Assembly (NCBI GenBank): GCA_036661515.1
Contig: JAVWYO010000008.1
Location: 1-35,644, forward strand
Length of the DNA stretch: 35,644 nt
Direction of reading: 5' to 3'
From: HGM05232 sp036661515
GTDB lineage: Bacteria; Bacteroidota; Bacteroidia; Bacteroidales; Muribaculaceae
Shown here: one piece after another, positions 1 to 8,166 of the stretch
How the letters are laid out: each line of letters opens with the position of its first letter
Position numbering within the stretch: position 1 is the first letter of the stretch
Program-made: the position numbers and the translations under genes
Notes under the pieces: model-generated
The model's input: the letters and a program-made list of their open reading frames with translations, nothing else
Database searches by the model: none
Told to the model about the DNA's origin: nothing

Positions 1-691
1 CGATAGTCATATTGATGTCTAAAGCTACTATTTCATTTCTATGTGTCATAATAGAGCTTATCTTTAAGTCGCCCAACATAAGCGCACGTTCCATAATGTC
101 TTGCTCTACCTCCTGCACCTCACCGCTATCAGTTCCCTCTTGAATTATCATCTTTATCTCGTTTTCAGTCACTTTATTATTAGTGACATCAATTTTAAAT
201 AGATTAAAAATAAGTGAAGTACTCTTAGATAGGAGCCAAACGAATGGCGAAGATATAATCGAAATAATATACATTGGTAATGCTACTATTTTTGCAGTTT
301 TCTCTGCAATTCCCAGTCCTATGCGTTTTGGAACGAGCTCTCCAAGAATTATTGATAGGTATGTGACAACGGCAATAATTAAGATTTGTGCCACGCTATG
401 AGCGTAGGCTGAAGGTACACCTATATTTATTAGGATAGTCGAGAAATCAGTTGCTAACACATCGCCTGAATAGATACCAGTCAATATTCCGATTAGTGTT
501 ATTCCTATTTGTACGACTGACAGAAATTTATCGGGCTCGTTAGCTAATAGTAAAGCTCTTTTAGCCGATTTACTACCTCTCTTAGCATCGTTTGATAAAC
601 TCGTTTTGCGCGCAGATATTAGAGCTATCTCAGCCATAGCAAACAGGCCATTCAATAATATTAACGCGATAATTATAAAAATATCTTTCAT
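1..691 (-). CDS. CNNM/CorC-type membrane protein (DUF21), partial
   Basis: The gene runs off the left edge; 230 codons are visible from an ATG at 691. It begins MKDIFIIIALILLNGLFAMA, the usual first membrane helix of the DUF21/CNNM domain (HlyC/CorC or 'hemolysin-like' family), followed by AEIALISARK and two or three more hydrophobic segments. ILGELVPKRIGL is the family's conserved GE.xPK motif near residue 110. The visible part ends in the acidic linker and the start of the first CBS-domain region (EVEQDIMERALMLGDLKIS, then MTHR). CNNM-family proteins are linked to Mg2+/Co2+ transport or resistance; 'hemolysin' is a historical label. The CBS pair and C-terminal CorC domain lie outside the window. 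It follows menF on the same strand, but a TATCTTTG box just upstream suggests its own promoter. Confidence 0.85.
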   Translation of the reverse strand, partial: MKDIFIIIALILLNGLFAMAEIALISARKTSLSNDAKRGSKSAKRALLLANEPDKFLSVVQIGITLIGILTGIYSGDVLATDFSTILINIGVPSAYAHSVAQILIIAVVTYLSIILGELVPKRIGLGIAEKTAKIVALPMYIISIISSPFVWLLSKSTSLIFNLFKIDVTNNKVTENEIKMIIQEGTDSGEVQEVEQDIMERALMLGDLKISSIMTHRNEIVALDINMTI

Positions 692-714
692 ATATTTATG
701 ACATTGGTTTTTTG

Positions 715-722
715 CAAAGATA
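715..722 (-). promoter_or_regulatory. -7 box of promoter for the CNNM/CorC gene
   Basis: On the minus strand this reads TATCTTTG followed by CAAAA, a perfect match to the Bacteroidota -7 consensus TAnnTTTG, 23 bp upstream of the ATG at 691. I see no good TTTG -33 element at 19-21 bp spacing, so strength is uncertain. Confidence 0.55.
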
Positions 723-752
723 GCTTATTTTTGATAGATTTATATAGTCACA

Positions 753-1802
753 TTATATGGTGATTGCTTTTAATAGGGTTTGTGATTTGTGGGCTGTCTC
801 TTGCCATTCTTGTTCTGAGATAGAGTCGGCAGTGAGTCCTCCTCCCGCGTATATGCAATAGCCATTACCGTCAAACTCCAATGAACGTAGATTTACATAC
901 AGATTAAAATTCCCAGCGGCATCAAATGGGCCTATATATCCGCCATAATAGCGCCTACTGTGTAATTCTGTGTTGCCTATGAATTTTATTGCTTCTGTTG
1001 ATGGTATTCCTGCAAGTGCTGGGGTGGGGTGGAGTGAGCTACGCATTGTATCAACATTTGTTGGTTTGCTTACGTTTGCTGTAAAGTCGTTGCATAAATG
1101 TTCTATGCCTCCTGCTTTACGTGTGTAGATAGGTGACATTTCATATTCTATATTAGCCTCGTCAAATTTTGTGGCAATATAGTCGGATACCATTTTTTGT
1201 TCTTCTATCTCCTTGTCGCCCCATGAATCTTGTGTGTCGCAGAGTCGCGTCCCCGCTAATGCCATAGTTGCTAATGTCTTGTCGTTGTATGACAGATATT
1301 TTTCGGGAGATGCTCCAAGCCAAAATCCAGTCTCTTCGGTATTAAATATAAAAACGAAAGCATTTGGGTTCTCAATTGTTAGAGTATTGAATACTTCAGT
1401 CCATTTTTTTTCATCGTAAGTCGCTGCTTCGTATATAGTTCTTGAGAGGACTATTTTGCGATATTCACCACTTTTGAGCGCTGTAATAGTCCTATCTGCT
1501 TGGTCAATATATTCTTCTTTTGTTGTAGCGTTAGCATCAACAGCACGACATATTTTTTTAGGTAGGGCAGACTGAGGCATCTTTAGATACTTTTCGGCAT
1601 TGAGTTGTGAGGATATAAAGCAACATGGAGTATTTGCAGTCTCGACAAAAGGGTGAATGAAAAATCCGACTGAAGTGCGTTGATCAATAATCTGCGCACC
1701 AAAATGTATTTCTTCATCTCCTGGAAGGCGATAAGCAAAGAAATGTGTATTATATTTCACAGCCTTCTCAATGGCTGAAAGTGCTTGTGTGTTATTTATC
1801 AT
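753..1802 (-). CDS. menF: Isochorismate synthase
   Basis: 349-residue chorismate-utilising enzyme (MenF/EntC/TrpE/PabB fold). It probably converts chorismate to isochorismate, the first committed step of menaquinone synthesis, in the cytosol. Visible family marks are YRKIVLSR (Lys116, expected general base), NPNAFVFIF, GASPEKYLS, the LAGTR turn near 182, KEIEEQ near 197-202 (Mg2+ ligand region), SLHPTPALAG around His258, and GGYIGPFD near 287. The wording LHPTPALAGIP favours isochorismate synthase over anthranilate or aminodeoxychorismate synthase. It is somewhat shorter than E. coli MenF, mainly in the variable N-terminal part. Its start overlaps the end of rimO by 11 bp, so the two are probably co-transcribed and translationally coupled. 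No other men gene is in the window. Confidence 0.88.
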   Translation of the reverse strand: MINNTQALSAIEKAVKYNTHFFAYRLPGDEEIHFGAQIIDQRTSVGFFIHPFVETANTPCCFISSQLNAEKYLKMPQSALPKKICRAVDANATTKEEYIDQADRTITALKSGEYRKIVLSRTIYEAATYDEKKWTEVFNTLTIENPNAFVFIFNTEETGFWLGASPEKYLSYNDKTLATMALAGTRLCDTQDSWGDKEIEEQKMVSDYIATKFDEANIEYEMSPIYTRKAGGIEHLCNDFTANVSKPTNVDTMRSSLHPTPALAGIPSTEAIKFIGNTELHSRRYYGGYIGPFDAAGNFNLYVNLRSLEFDGNGYCIYAGGGLTADSISEQEWQETAHKSQTLLKAITI

Positions 1803-3096
1803 TTATTATATTAGCAATTAATTCAAACGGAAGAGCCTCTGTAATTTTTACATTATAGAATGTGCCTATTTCCATTGTTTCGGTCTTGTTTATCAATACT
1901 TCTGGGTCGACTTCTGGTGAATCAAATTCCGTACGAGCTATGTAATAGTCGTTATCTTCTCGGTCAATAATTACTCTAAAAGCCTTGCCCACCTTTGCCT
2001 CGTTAAGTCGTAGTGCTATCTGTTCCTGAATATCCATAATTTCGGATAATCGAGATTCTTTAACTTCAGCTGAAATAACATCTTCTAAATTCTTTGCAGC
2101 ATAGGTATCATCTTCTTCAGAATAGGCAAATGCGCCCATTCTGTCAAACTTTATTGTGCTTACAAATTCTTTTAATTCTTCAAATTCATTGTCTCCTTCA
2201 CCAGGGAATCCAACCATTAAAGTTGTGCGAATGTGTATTCCGGGAACCTCTTTTCTTATTGTTTCTATGAGCTTTAAAGTTTCATCTTTAGTGATGTGTC
2301 GTCGCATATTGCTCAAGACGTTGTTGCTAATGTGTTGCAATGCAATGTCGAGATATTTGCACACGTTGTTGTTGTCGCGTATTACGCGGAGCAATTCGTA
2401 TGGAAACTGAGCTGGATAGGCGTAATGTAGTCTTATCCATTCTACGCCAGGAATGTGGGCTATGGTTTCAATTAGCTCTGGGAGCATCATTTTGCCATAG
2501 AGGTCAAGTCCGTATGATGATAAGTCTTGCGCTATGACGTTAAACTCTTTTACGCCACGGCTAACGAGCATTTTCACCTCTTCTACAATCTCCTCAATAG
2601 GGTGAGATGTGTGGCGACCAGTGATGAGAGGTATAGCACAAAAAGCACAAAATCTATTGCACCCTTCTGAAATTTTCAAGTATGCGTGATGTGAAGGGGT
2701 TGTAACGATGCGGTCGTATATCTTCGTTGGTGGGTTTTCGTTTTGAAGGTCAGTAATTAGGTTATTCCAGTTAAATTTGCCGTAAAACTTATCAACTTCA
2801 GGAATTTCTAATTTTAATTCATCAAAATATCGTTCTGAAAGGCAACCCATAACATATAGCTTTGTAATGCGACCATCTTGCTTTGCCTTAACGTATTCAA
2901 GTATGGTGTTTACAGATTCCTCTTTAGCGTCGCCAATGAACCCACAAGTGTTAATGACTACAATTTCGCCACACACATCGTCGGAATCATGAGCAACATC
3001 ATAACCAACATCTTTAAAGCGTTTTAATAAACGCTCAGAATCCACTAAGTTTTTAGAACAACCCAGTGTTATTACATCTATCCTATTTTTTATCAT
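1792..3096 (-). CDS. rimO: Ribosomal protein S12 methylthiotransferase RimO
   Basis: 434-residue radical-SAM methylthiotransferase that adds a methylthio group to a conserved aspartate of ribosomal protein S12. The N-terminal UPF0004 domain carries three [4Fe-4S]-binding cysteines, Cys13 (TLGCSKN), Cys51 (NTCGF) and Cys85 (MGCLSERY). The radical-SAM cluster motif is CNRFCAFC at Cys146, Cys150 and Cys153. A C-terminal TRAM-like region follows from about residue 370. The opening VITLGCSKNLVDSE is characteristic of RimO rather than the tRNA enzyme MiaB. It lies 22 bp downstream of ftsY and overlaps menF by 11 bp. The S12 substrate gene is at 13291-13695 and keeps the target Asp89. Confidence 0.95.
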   Translation of the reverse strand: MIKNRIDVITLGCSKNLVDSERLLKRFKDVGYDVAHDSDDVCGEIVVINTCGFIGDAKEESVNTILEYVKAKQDGRITKLYVMGCLSERYFDELKLEIPEVDKFYGKFNWNNLITDLQNENPPTKIYDRIVTTPSHHAYLKISEGCNRFCAFCAIPLITGRHTSHPIEEIVEEVKMLVSRGVKEFNVIAQDLSSYGLDLYGKMMLPELIETIAHIPGVEWIRLHYAYPAQFPYELLRVIRDNNNVCKYLDIALQHISNNVLSNMRRHITKDETLKLIETIRKEVPGIHIRTTLMVGFPGEGDNEFEELKEFVSTIKFDRMGAFAYSEEDDTYAAKNLEDVISAEVKESRLSEIMDIQEQIALRLNEAKVGKAFRVIIDREDNDYYIARTEFDSPEVDPEVLINKTETMEIGTFYNVKITEALPFELIANIINDK

Positions 3097-3118
3097 AAAG
3101 TGTGCGTTATGTCAATGC

Positions 3119-4072
3119 CTATTCGCCAAATAGTGATTTTACAAATTCTTTTTTTCGAAAAACCTGTAAGTCTTCAATTCCTTCACCCAGTCCAATATAT
3201 TTTACTGGTATTTTAAATTGATCGCTTATGCCTATCACAACTCCACCTTTAGCTGTGCCGTCGAGCTTTGTTATAGCAAGTTCATTAACTTCAGTTGCAG
3301 CAACAAATTGCTTAGCTTGTTCAAAGGCATTTTGTCCAGTAGAGCCATCAAGTACAAGAAGTACTTCATGAGGAGCATCAGGCACTACCTTTTGCATCAC
3401 ATTCTTAATCTTTGTAAGCTCATTCATTAAGCCTACTTTGTTGTGCAGTCGTCCAGCGGTGTCTATTATAACAACATCGGCACCTGAAGATTTTGCAGAA
3501 CTCACAGTGTCGAATGCTACTGATGCAGGATCGCTGCCCATTTTTTGTTTTATAACAGGAACCCCTACGCGACTTCCCCATATATCTAATTGCTCAACTG
3601 CTGCAGCACGAAAAGTGTCGGCAGCGCCAAGCACAACGCTATTTCCAGCTTTTTTAAATTGATAAGCCAGCTTGCCAATTGTTGTGGTCTTACCTACGCC
3701 ATTTACACCAACTACCATTATAACGTATGGCTTTTTGTTGGCAGGTACGGAGAAATCGCCACCATCAATAGTGTCTTTTTCAGTAAGTAAATCAGTTATT
3801 TCTTCACATAACAAGTTGTTTAATTCGGCAGAACTAACAAATTTATCGCGGGCTACACGTGTTTCTATTCTATCGAGAATTTTTAGTGTTGTTTCAACGC
3901 CTACGTCAGAAGTTATGAATACCTCTTCAAGTTTATCAAGTAATTCATCATCAATCTTAGACTTCCCAGCAACTGCACGAGCAAGTTTTGAGAAAACACC
4001 TTCTTTTGTCTTTGAAAGACCTTTGTCTAATGTTTCTTTTTTCTCTTTTGAGAAGAAGCTAAATATACCCAT
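3119..4072 (-). CDS. ftsY: Signal recognition particle receptor FtsY
   Basis: 317-residue SRP GTPase that docks SRP-ribosome complexes at the inner membrane for co-translational insertion through SecYEG (secY is in this window). The order is a short N-terminal amphipathic and charged segment (no long acidic A domain as in E. coli), an NG-type helical bundle, then the GTPase: P-loop GVNGVGKTT at 122-130, DTFRAAAVEQ at 152-161, DTAGR at 204-208, TKLDG at 268-272 and GLGEGIEDLQVF near 294-305. It is first in an ftsY-rimO-menF operon. A consensus-type promoter lies 25-55 bp upstream. Confidence 0.96.
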   Translation of the reverse strand: MGIFSFFSKEKKETLDKGLSKTKEGVFSKLARAVAGKSKIDDELLDKLEEVFITSDVGVETTLKILDRIETRVARDKFVSSAELNNLLCEEITDLLTEKDTIDGGDFSVPANKKPYVIMVVGVNGVGKTTTIGKLAYQFKKAGNSVVLGAADTFRAAAVEQLDIWGSRVGVPVIKQKMGSDPASVAFDTVSSAKSSGADVVIIDTAGRLHNKVGLMNELTKIKNVMQKVVPDAPHEVLLVLDGSTGQNAFEQAKQFVAATEVNELAITKLDGTAKGGVVIGISDQFKIPVKYIGLGEGIEDLQVFRKKEFVKSLFGE

Positions 4073-4096
4073 TGTTACTTAAATTATTATGTATCG

Positions 4097-4127
4097 CAAA
4101 AATACGAAAAAATATCAATCTTAGCAA
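4097..4127 (-). promoter_or_regulatory. Promoter of the ftsY-rimO-menF operon
   Basis: Read on the minus strand: TTG (4127-4125), a 20-bp spacer, then TATTTTTG (4104-4097). This matches the Bacteroidota vegetative promoter (TTTG / 19-21 bp / TAnnTTTG). The ATG of ftsY is 24 bp beyond the -7 box, which leaves a short 5' leader. Confidence 0.65.
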
Positions 4128-4168
4128 CTAATATGCTTGTAGGAACTATTATGATAGCGATATTTCTG

Positions 4169-5521
4169 TTACCACTCAATAAATTTGCCTCGTTTTTGAC
4201 GCTTTTCGAGCTCTTCGCGTAAATGTAATTGCCTGTCTTGGGCTATATATCTACGAGCAAAGATATTTGGTATTGCTACCCCGAGAGAGATGCAAAGAAT
4301 TATAAGTGCTGAATTAATGCCGTTGTAAAAAGCATTTGTGACCTCTCCTAAAACGCCATGAAGATTGATAAATGCTAATAGAGAACGAAACATTAGCACA
4401 CCTGGAATCATTGGTATCACGGAGGGGATTGTCAGCACATGGTTGGGCACGTGGAACCAGTGGACGGCTTTCACTGCAAGAAGGCTTACAACAAAACTTC
4501 CCATAAAAGAGCCTATAATTGGTCCAAATCCTAATTCAAAGTTAACGAAGTTTCTTGTACACACTGCAATAATACCTCCGAGTGCTACTACCCACAGTAA
4601 TTTACGTTGAATATTAAATATCATAGAAAAGCCTATTGCCGAAATAGCTGCTGCAATAGCATAGATATAGTATGAATCATGTGAAATCATACTTAATTCG
4701 CTGAATTTATGGTCTATTTCAATATCTTTCATCATAAGCACACGCATTCCAAATGCGATTCCAAATGTCATAGCTCCCAGAATCATAGCAGTATTAGCAG
4801 CGCGTGTAATGCCCACCAGCAAATGATTATCTATCATGTCATCAACAAAATTGATTAATGGAACGCCTGGAATTATGAATAGAGCGCATGCCAGTAATGG
4901 ATGATAAGGTGTTGCTGAGGCTCCCAAGAAAGACGATGCGTAGGCTAAACAAGTGGAAATAAATGTGGCAAATGCGATGCTCAAATATAGATTGACACCA
5001 AAATTAGTGCAACGAGTGCGTATTCCGAAGCCAATAAATGCGCAAATTGATGTGAATAGGAAAGCAATCCAGTCACCACCAAATAGTTTACAAAATCCTC
5101 CGCAAGCAAAACCGGCACAGATTGCTACGAGAAGATGATTGTAATTGCGTGGCTGTCGGGCAATCTTTTCCTGCTCGTCCTCATATTTATTGAGTGAATA
5201 GTCTTGTTCAATAGCATTCCATGATAATTTGCTAATTTGTGAAATTGTTGTCATATTTATGGAGTGCTTCTCACAAGTCTGGAACTTGGAAAAAGAGTGC
5301 CGTTCATCGCTGACGTTTACCATAATCATGCTCCATCTAATGTCGAGATGCAATTTATCCTCAGGAATTCCCATGTAGGCTGCTACACGTTTCATATTTC
5401 GTTCTATTCGGTTAGTGTCGGCAGCACTTTCCATTAACAATTTCCCTGTGCGTAGCAATAAATCCAGCTTGCGACGTAACAGGAGCACATCTTGGTCGTT
5501 CAATTTACTATTCTCAATCAT
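4169..5521 (-). CDS. ThrE-type threonine/serine exporter
   Basis: 450-residue inner-membrane protein of the ThrE family in single-chain form. The cytosolic N-terminus has the DUF1212 signature (LLLRTGKLLMESAADTNRIE, about residues 20-41). Five hydrophobic segments with FIIPGVPLIN follow. The second, DUF3815-like half has about five more helices and the matching VIPMIPGVLMF motif. The twin PG-containing motifs suggest inverted or duplicated halves. Characterised members export threonine and serine using the proton gradient; the substrate here is inferred from family only. The C-terminus is basic (KRQKRGKFIEW). It stands alone on the minus strand between the ftsY operon and a divergent lipoprotein gene, with its own leader and promoter. 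Confidence 0.85.
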   Translation of the reverse strand: MIENSKLNDQDVLLLRRKLDLLLRTGKLLMESAADTNRIERNMKRVAAYMGIPEDKLHLDIRWSMIMVNVSDERHSFSKFQTCEKHSINMTTISQISKLSWNAIEQDYSLNKYEDEQEKIARQPRNYNHLLVAICAGFACGGFCKLFGGDWIAFLFTSICAFIGFGIRTRCTNFGVNLYLSIAFATFISTCLAYASSFLGASATPYHPLLACALFIIPGVPLINFVDDMIDNHLLVGITRAANTAMILGAMTFGIAFGMRVLMMKDIEIDHKFSELSMISHDSYYIYAIAAAISAIGFSMIFNIQRKLLWVVALGGIIAVCTRNFVNFELGFGPIIGSFMGSFVVSLLAVKAVHWFHVPNHVLTIPSVIPMIPGVLMFRSLLAFINLHGVLGEVTNAFYNGINSALIILCISLGVAIPNIFARRYIAQDRQLHLREELEKRQKRGKFIEW

Positions 5522-5541
5522 TTATCATTATTTTTCGTATC

Positions 5542-5567
5542 CATATCCTAATCCATACAAGGATATG
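5542..5567 (-). promoter_or_regulatory. Hairpin in the thrE-like 5' leader
   Basis: CATATCCT (5542-5549) and AGGATATG (5560-5567) form a perfect 8-bp stem with a 10-nt loop. It lies 20 bp upstream of the exporter's ATG, between its likely -7 box and start codon, so it should be in the mRNA leader. No riboswitch class is recognised. Confidence 0.4.
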
Positions 5568-5596
5568 AACCTTTAATGAATTGCAGTATTGGGCAA

Positions 5597-5604
5597 CAAA
5601 AGTA
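5597..5604 (-). promoter_or_regulatory. -7 box upstream of the thrE-like gene
   Basis: Minus-strand TACTTTTG matches TAnnTTTG, 75 bp upstream of the ATG at 5521. No clear TTTG -33 partner is seen. The 5522-5770 intergenic region (249 bp) holds only this box, the leader hairpin and the divergent lipoprotein promoter. Confidence 0.4.
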
Positions 5605-5736
5605 GATAAAATATTTCAAAAAATATTGTATTGGAACAATGAAAATATGCATTAATTGTATGGCCTTTTTATTTAATTTTTCGCTGAAATAATAATTCTT
5701 TTGAACATGTTAGGTGTGCGTTTTGATAAAAATAAT

Positions 5737-5744
5737 TATCTTTG
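5737..5744 (+). promoter_or_regulatory. -7 box upstream of the thioredoxin-fold lipoprotein
   Basis: TATCTTTG matches TAnnTTTG exactly and lies 26 bp before the ATG at 5771. It falls inside the longer open frame that could start at a GTG at 5714, which argues against that upstream start. Confidence 0.5.
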
Positions 5745-5770
5745 AAAGAATTTTTAGAAAATCATTTAAA

Positions 5771-6865
5771 ATGAAAAAACATATATTAGTGTTGGCGACT
5801 ATTGCGCTGGCAGTTTGCTCTTGTGGCAATAAAAATCAATTTAGCGTTGAAGGTAATGTTGAGGGTGCCAGTGAAAAGACGCTTATGCTTGAATCGGCTA
5901 TAAATGGACGCTGGTTTGTTATTGACACGGTTAGAACGTCATCAAATGGTGATTTTGAACTTAGCCGTGAAGCTCCAAAATATCCAGAAATATATCGTCT
6001 CACACTTGATGGGAAATCAGTATATTTCCCTATCGACAGTCTTGAAAATATAGAACTCAATTCTAAAGTATCAAGTTACGGAATAGATTATACTCTTTCG
6101 GGGAGTGATAATGCCATTGCTATGATGAATGTTGATAAAAAAGCTCGAACTCTTCAAGGCACATCTTTGAAAGACGGAGTTGTAAAGAGAGAAGCATTTA
6201 AGCGTGAACTTGCCGAGAAAATTATTGAAAATCCGAGTGGCATAGTTGCTTATTATATCATAAATAAATATGTTGGAGACACCCCCCTATTTGACCCTAC
6301 AAATAGTGTGGATTTAAGAATTATTGGTGCTGTTGCTAATGCTTACAATAGCTTTAAACCTAATGATCCTCGAACGGCATATCTTGTAAAGGTACTCATT
6401 GAGGGACAAAAGATGCGCCGTGCTGCTGTTGCGAAATACGATACCATGTATGTAGCCGAGACAAAACTATTTGACATAAAATTACAGGATAATTTAGGTA
6501 AAGAGCATTCATTACGTAAAGTTACGTCGCAAGGTAATATAGTGATACTAAATTTTACACTTTATACAGCGGAAAAATCTCCAATGTTTAATAAAATTCT
6601 TATTGACACATATAATAAAAATAAGGCTCGTGGCCTTGAGATATATCAAGTAGGACTTGATGGAGACTTGGCTCAATGGAAAGCTACAGCTGGAAATCTT
6701 CCTTGGATAACGGTTTATGATGGAGCAGGGCCTAATTCAAAGAACCTAATGTCATATAATGTAACAGGATTGCCTACTACTTTTGTTATAAACCGCAAAG
6801 GAGAGTTGGTGGAACGCATAACCGATATAACGACGCTTGATGCCACATTGCAGAAATATCTGTAA
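5771..6865 (+). CDS. Lipoprotein with DUF4369-like and cysteine-free thioredoxin-like domains
   Basis: 364 residues from the ATG at 5771. This start is chosen because a lipoprotein signal follows at once (MKKHILVLATIALAVCSCGN, lipidation at Cys18) and a promoter box lies inside the upstream extension. Residues about 24-110 (FSVEGNVEGASEKTLMLES and following) resemble the DUF4369 beta domain common in Bacteroidota. The C-terminal part from about residue 240 has the TlpA/AhpC-TSA layout: NIVILNF strand, a helix, LEIYQVGLD, WITVYDG, and GLPTTFVINRKGEL with the cis-proline near 334. Where related proteins have CxxC after the first strand, this one reads TLYTAEKSP with no cysteine, so thiol-disulfide exchange is not expected. 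Likely anchored in the cell envelope; role unknown. Confidence 0.8.
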   Translation: MKKHILVLATIALAVCSCGNKNQFSVEGNVEGASEKTLMLESAINGRWFVIDTVRTSSNGDFELSREAPKYPEIYRLTLDGKSVYFPIDSLENIELNSKVSSYGIDYTLSGSDNAIAMMNVDKKARTLQGTSLKDGVVKREAFKRELAEKIIENPSGIVAYYIINKYVGDTPLFDPTNSVDLRIIGAVANAYNSFKPNDPRTAYLVKVLIEGQKMRRAAVAKYDTMYVAETKLFDIKLQDNLGKEHSLRKVTSQGNIVILNFTLYTAEKSPMFNKILIDTYNKNKARGLEIYQVGLDGDLAQWKATAGNLPWITVYDGAGPNSKNLMSYNVTGLPTTFVINRKGELVERITDITTLDATLQKYL

Positions 6866-6887
6866 TTATAGTATAATAGCAAAAAAT

Positions 6888-6926
6888 AACAACGCCAGCT
6901 TCTCGTTATGGAAAGCTGGCGTTGTT
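6888..6926. terminator. Bidirectional intrinsic terminator
   Basis: A 14-bp perfect stem, AACAACGCCAGCTT (6888-6901) with AAGCTGGCGTTGTT (6913-6926), and an 11-nt loop. A run of six A lies just 5' and TTTT closes the 3' side, so it can act on both the plus-strand lipoprotein gene and the minus-strand asd, which converge here. Confidence 0.85.
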
Positions 6927-6945
6927 TTGCGTATGTATTATGTCT

Positions 6946-7953
6946 TTATTTTTTATGTGCAATCATGTATTGTGCAATTTGGACGGCATTGAGTGCTGCG
7001 CCTTTTTTGATTTGGTCTCCAACAATCCAAAATGTTAATCCGTTTTCATTGGCGATGTCTTTGCGAATGCGTCCAACGTACACGGGGTCTTGGTTTGCAA
7101 CAAATAGTGGCATTGGATATTTCTTTTCAGCTGGAGCGTCAAGTACAACAATTCCTTCGGCTTTAGCAAATGCTTCTTTTGCTACTTCTACTGAAATTGG
7201 TTTTTCTGTTTCAACCCATATTGCTTCGGAATGAGCACGCATAACGGGTACACGCACGCACATTGCGCTGACACTAATACTTGGCGAGTGCATAATTTTA
7301 CGTGTCTCGTTAAACATTTTCATTTCTTCTTTTGTGTATCCATTATCTGTAAATACATCAACGTGAGGGATTACGTTATATGCAAGTTGATATGCAAATT
7401 TATTCACAGTAGGTTTCTCATTATTTGCAATTTGCGAATATTGAGTTATTAGTTCGTCCATAGCAGCAGCTCCAGCACCGCTTGCAGCCTGATAGGTAGC
7501 AATATGAACGCGATTGATAGGAGAAATGTCGTTAATAGGCTTTAGAGCAACAACCATTTGAATGGTTGTACAGTTTGGATTTGCAATTATATTACGTGGC
7601 GTGTTGAACGCATCGTCACCGTTAACTTCGGGTACTACCAATGGCACATCATTATCCATGCGGAATGCGCTTGAATTATCAATCATTATTGCGCCATATT
7701 TTGTGATGGTATCGGCAAATTCCTTAGATGTACCAGCCCCAGCAGAAGCAAAGGCAATGTCAATACCCTTGAAATCGTCATTATGTTGAAGTTCTTTAAC
7801 TGTTAAGGCCTTACCTCGGAAGTCATAAGAGCTACCCGCACTACGTTTTGAACCAAAAAGTAATAACTCAGTTATTGGAAAATTCTGTTCATCAAGAACT
7901 CTAAGAAATTCTTGTCCTACGGCACCACTGGCACCAACAATCGCTACTTTCAT
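6946..7953 (-). CDS. asd: Aspartate-semialdehyde dehydrogenase
   Basis: 335-residue NADPH-dependent enzyme converting aspartyl phosphate to aspartate semialdehyde, the branch point to diaminopimelate/lysine, threonine and methionine. The N-terminal dinucleotide motif is GASGAVG (7-13). The catalytic cysteine is Cys128 in NPNCTT, and the substrate arginine and catalytic histidine are Arg234 and His241 in RVPVMRAHSEA. The end, GAALNAVQIAQYMIA, is typical of the family. Length is normal. It is monocistronic between the convergent lipoprotein gene and the divergent antiporter gene. Confidence 0.96.
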   Translation of the reverse strand: MKVAIVGASGAVGQEFLRVLDEQNFPITELLLFGSKRSAGSSYDFRGKALTVKELQHNDDFKGIDIAFASAGAGTSKEFADTITKYGAIMIDNSSAFRMDNDVPLVVPEVNGDDAFNTPRNIIANPNCTTIQMVVALKPINDISPINRVHIATYQAASGAGAAAMDELITQYSQIANNEKPTVNKFAYQLAYNVIPHVDVFTDNGYTKEEMKMFNETRKIMHSPSISVSAMCVRVPVMRAHSEAIWVETEKPISVEVAKEAFAKAEGIVVLDAPAEKKYPMPLFVANQDPVYVGRIRKDIANENGLTFWIVGDQIKKGAALNAVQIAQYMIAHKK

Positions 7954-8011
7954 CTTGCTATTAAAATGTTAGAAATGATACAAATTGTTCACCTTTTGTG
8001 ATAAATCGTTG

Positions 8012-8019
8012 CAAAGATA
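8012..8019 (-). promoter_or_regulatory. -7 box of asd promoter
   Basis: Minus-strand TATCTTTG followed by CAACG, 58 bp upstream of the asd ATG. A perfect -7 match; no clear TTTG at the preferred spacing. Confidence 0.5.
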
Positions 8020-8140
8020 ATAAATTTGGCGCGAATTATATTCATTTAGTGCAGAATTGAGGCATATTTGTGCGAAAGTTTATTTTACCCAAGTATCAAA
8101 CTTCAGATAACTTTTGTTTTTATTTTGCTCTCATTTTCAT

Positions 8141-8148
8141 TATCTTTG
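8141..8148 (+). promoter_or_regulatory. -7 box of the antiporter gene promoter
   Basis: TATCTTTG lies 18 bp before the ATG at 8167, giving a very short leader. TTTG sequences occur upstream, but at 13 and 24 bp rather than 19-21. Confidence 0.5.
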
Positions 8149-8166
8149 TCATAAATATAAAAATCC

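Noticed and set aside
3672..4082. 136-codon plus-strand open frame opposite ftsY
   Set aside because: It lies wholly antisense to a well-supported GTPase gene, with no recognisable domain; it mirrors ftsY codon composition.
5714..5770. GTG start at 5714 for the thioredoxin-fold lipoprotein
   Set aside because: It would place the promoter box TATCTTTG inside the coding region and bury the lipoprotein signal.
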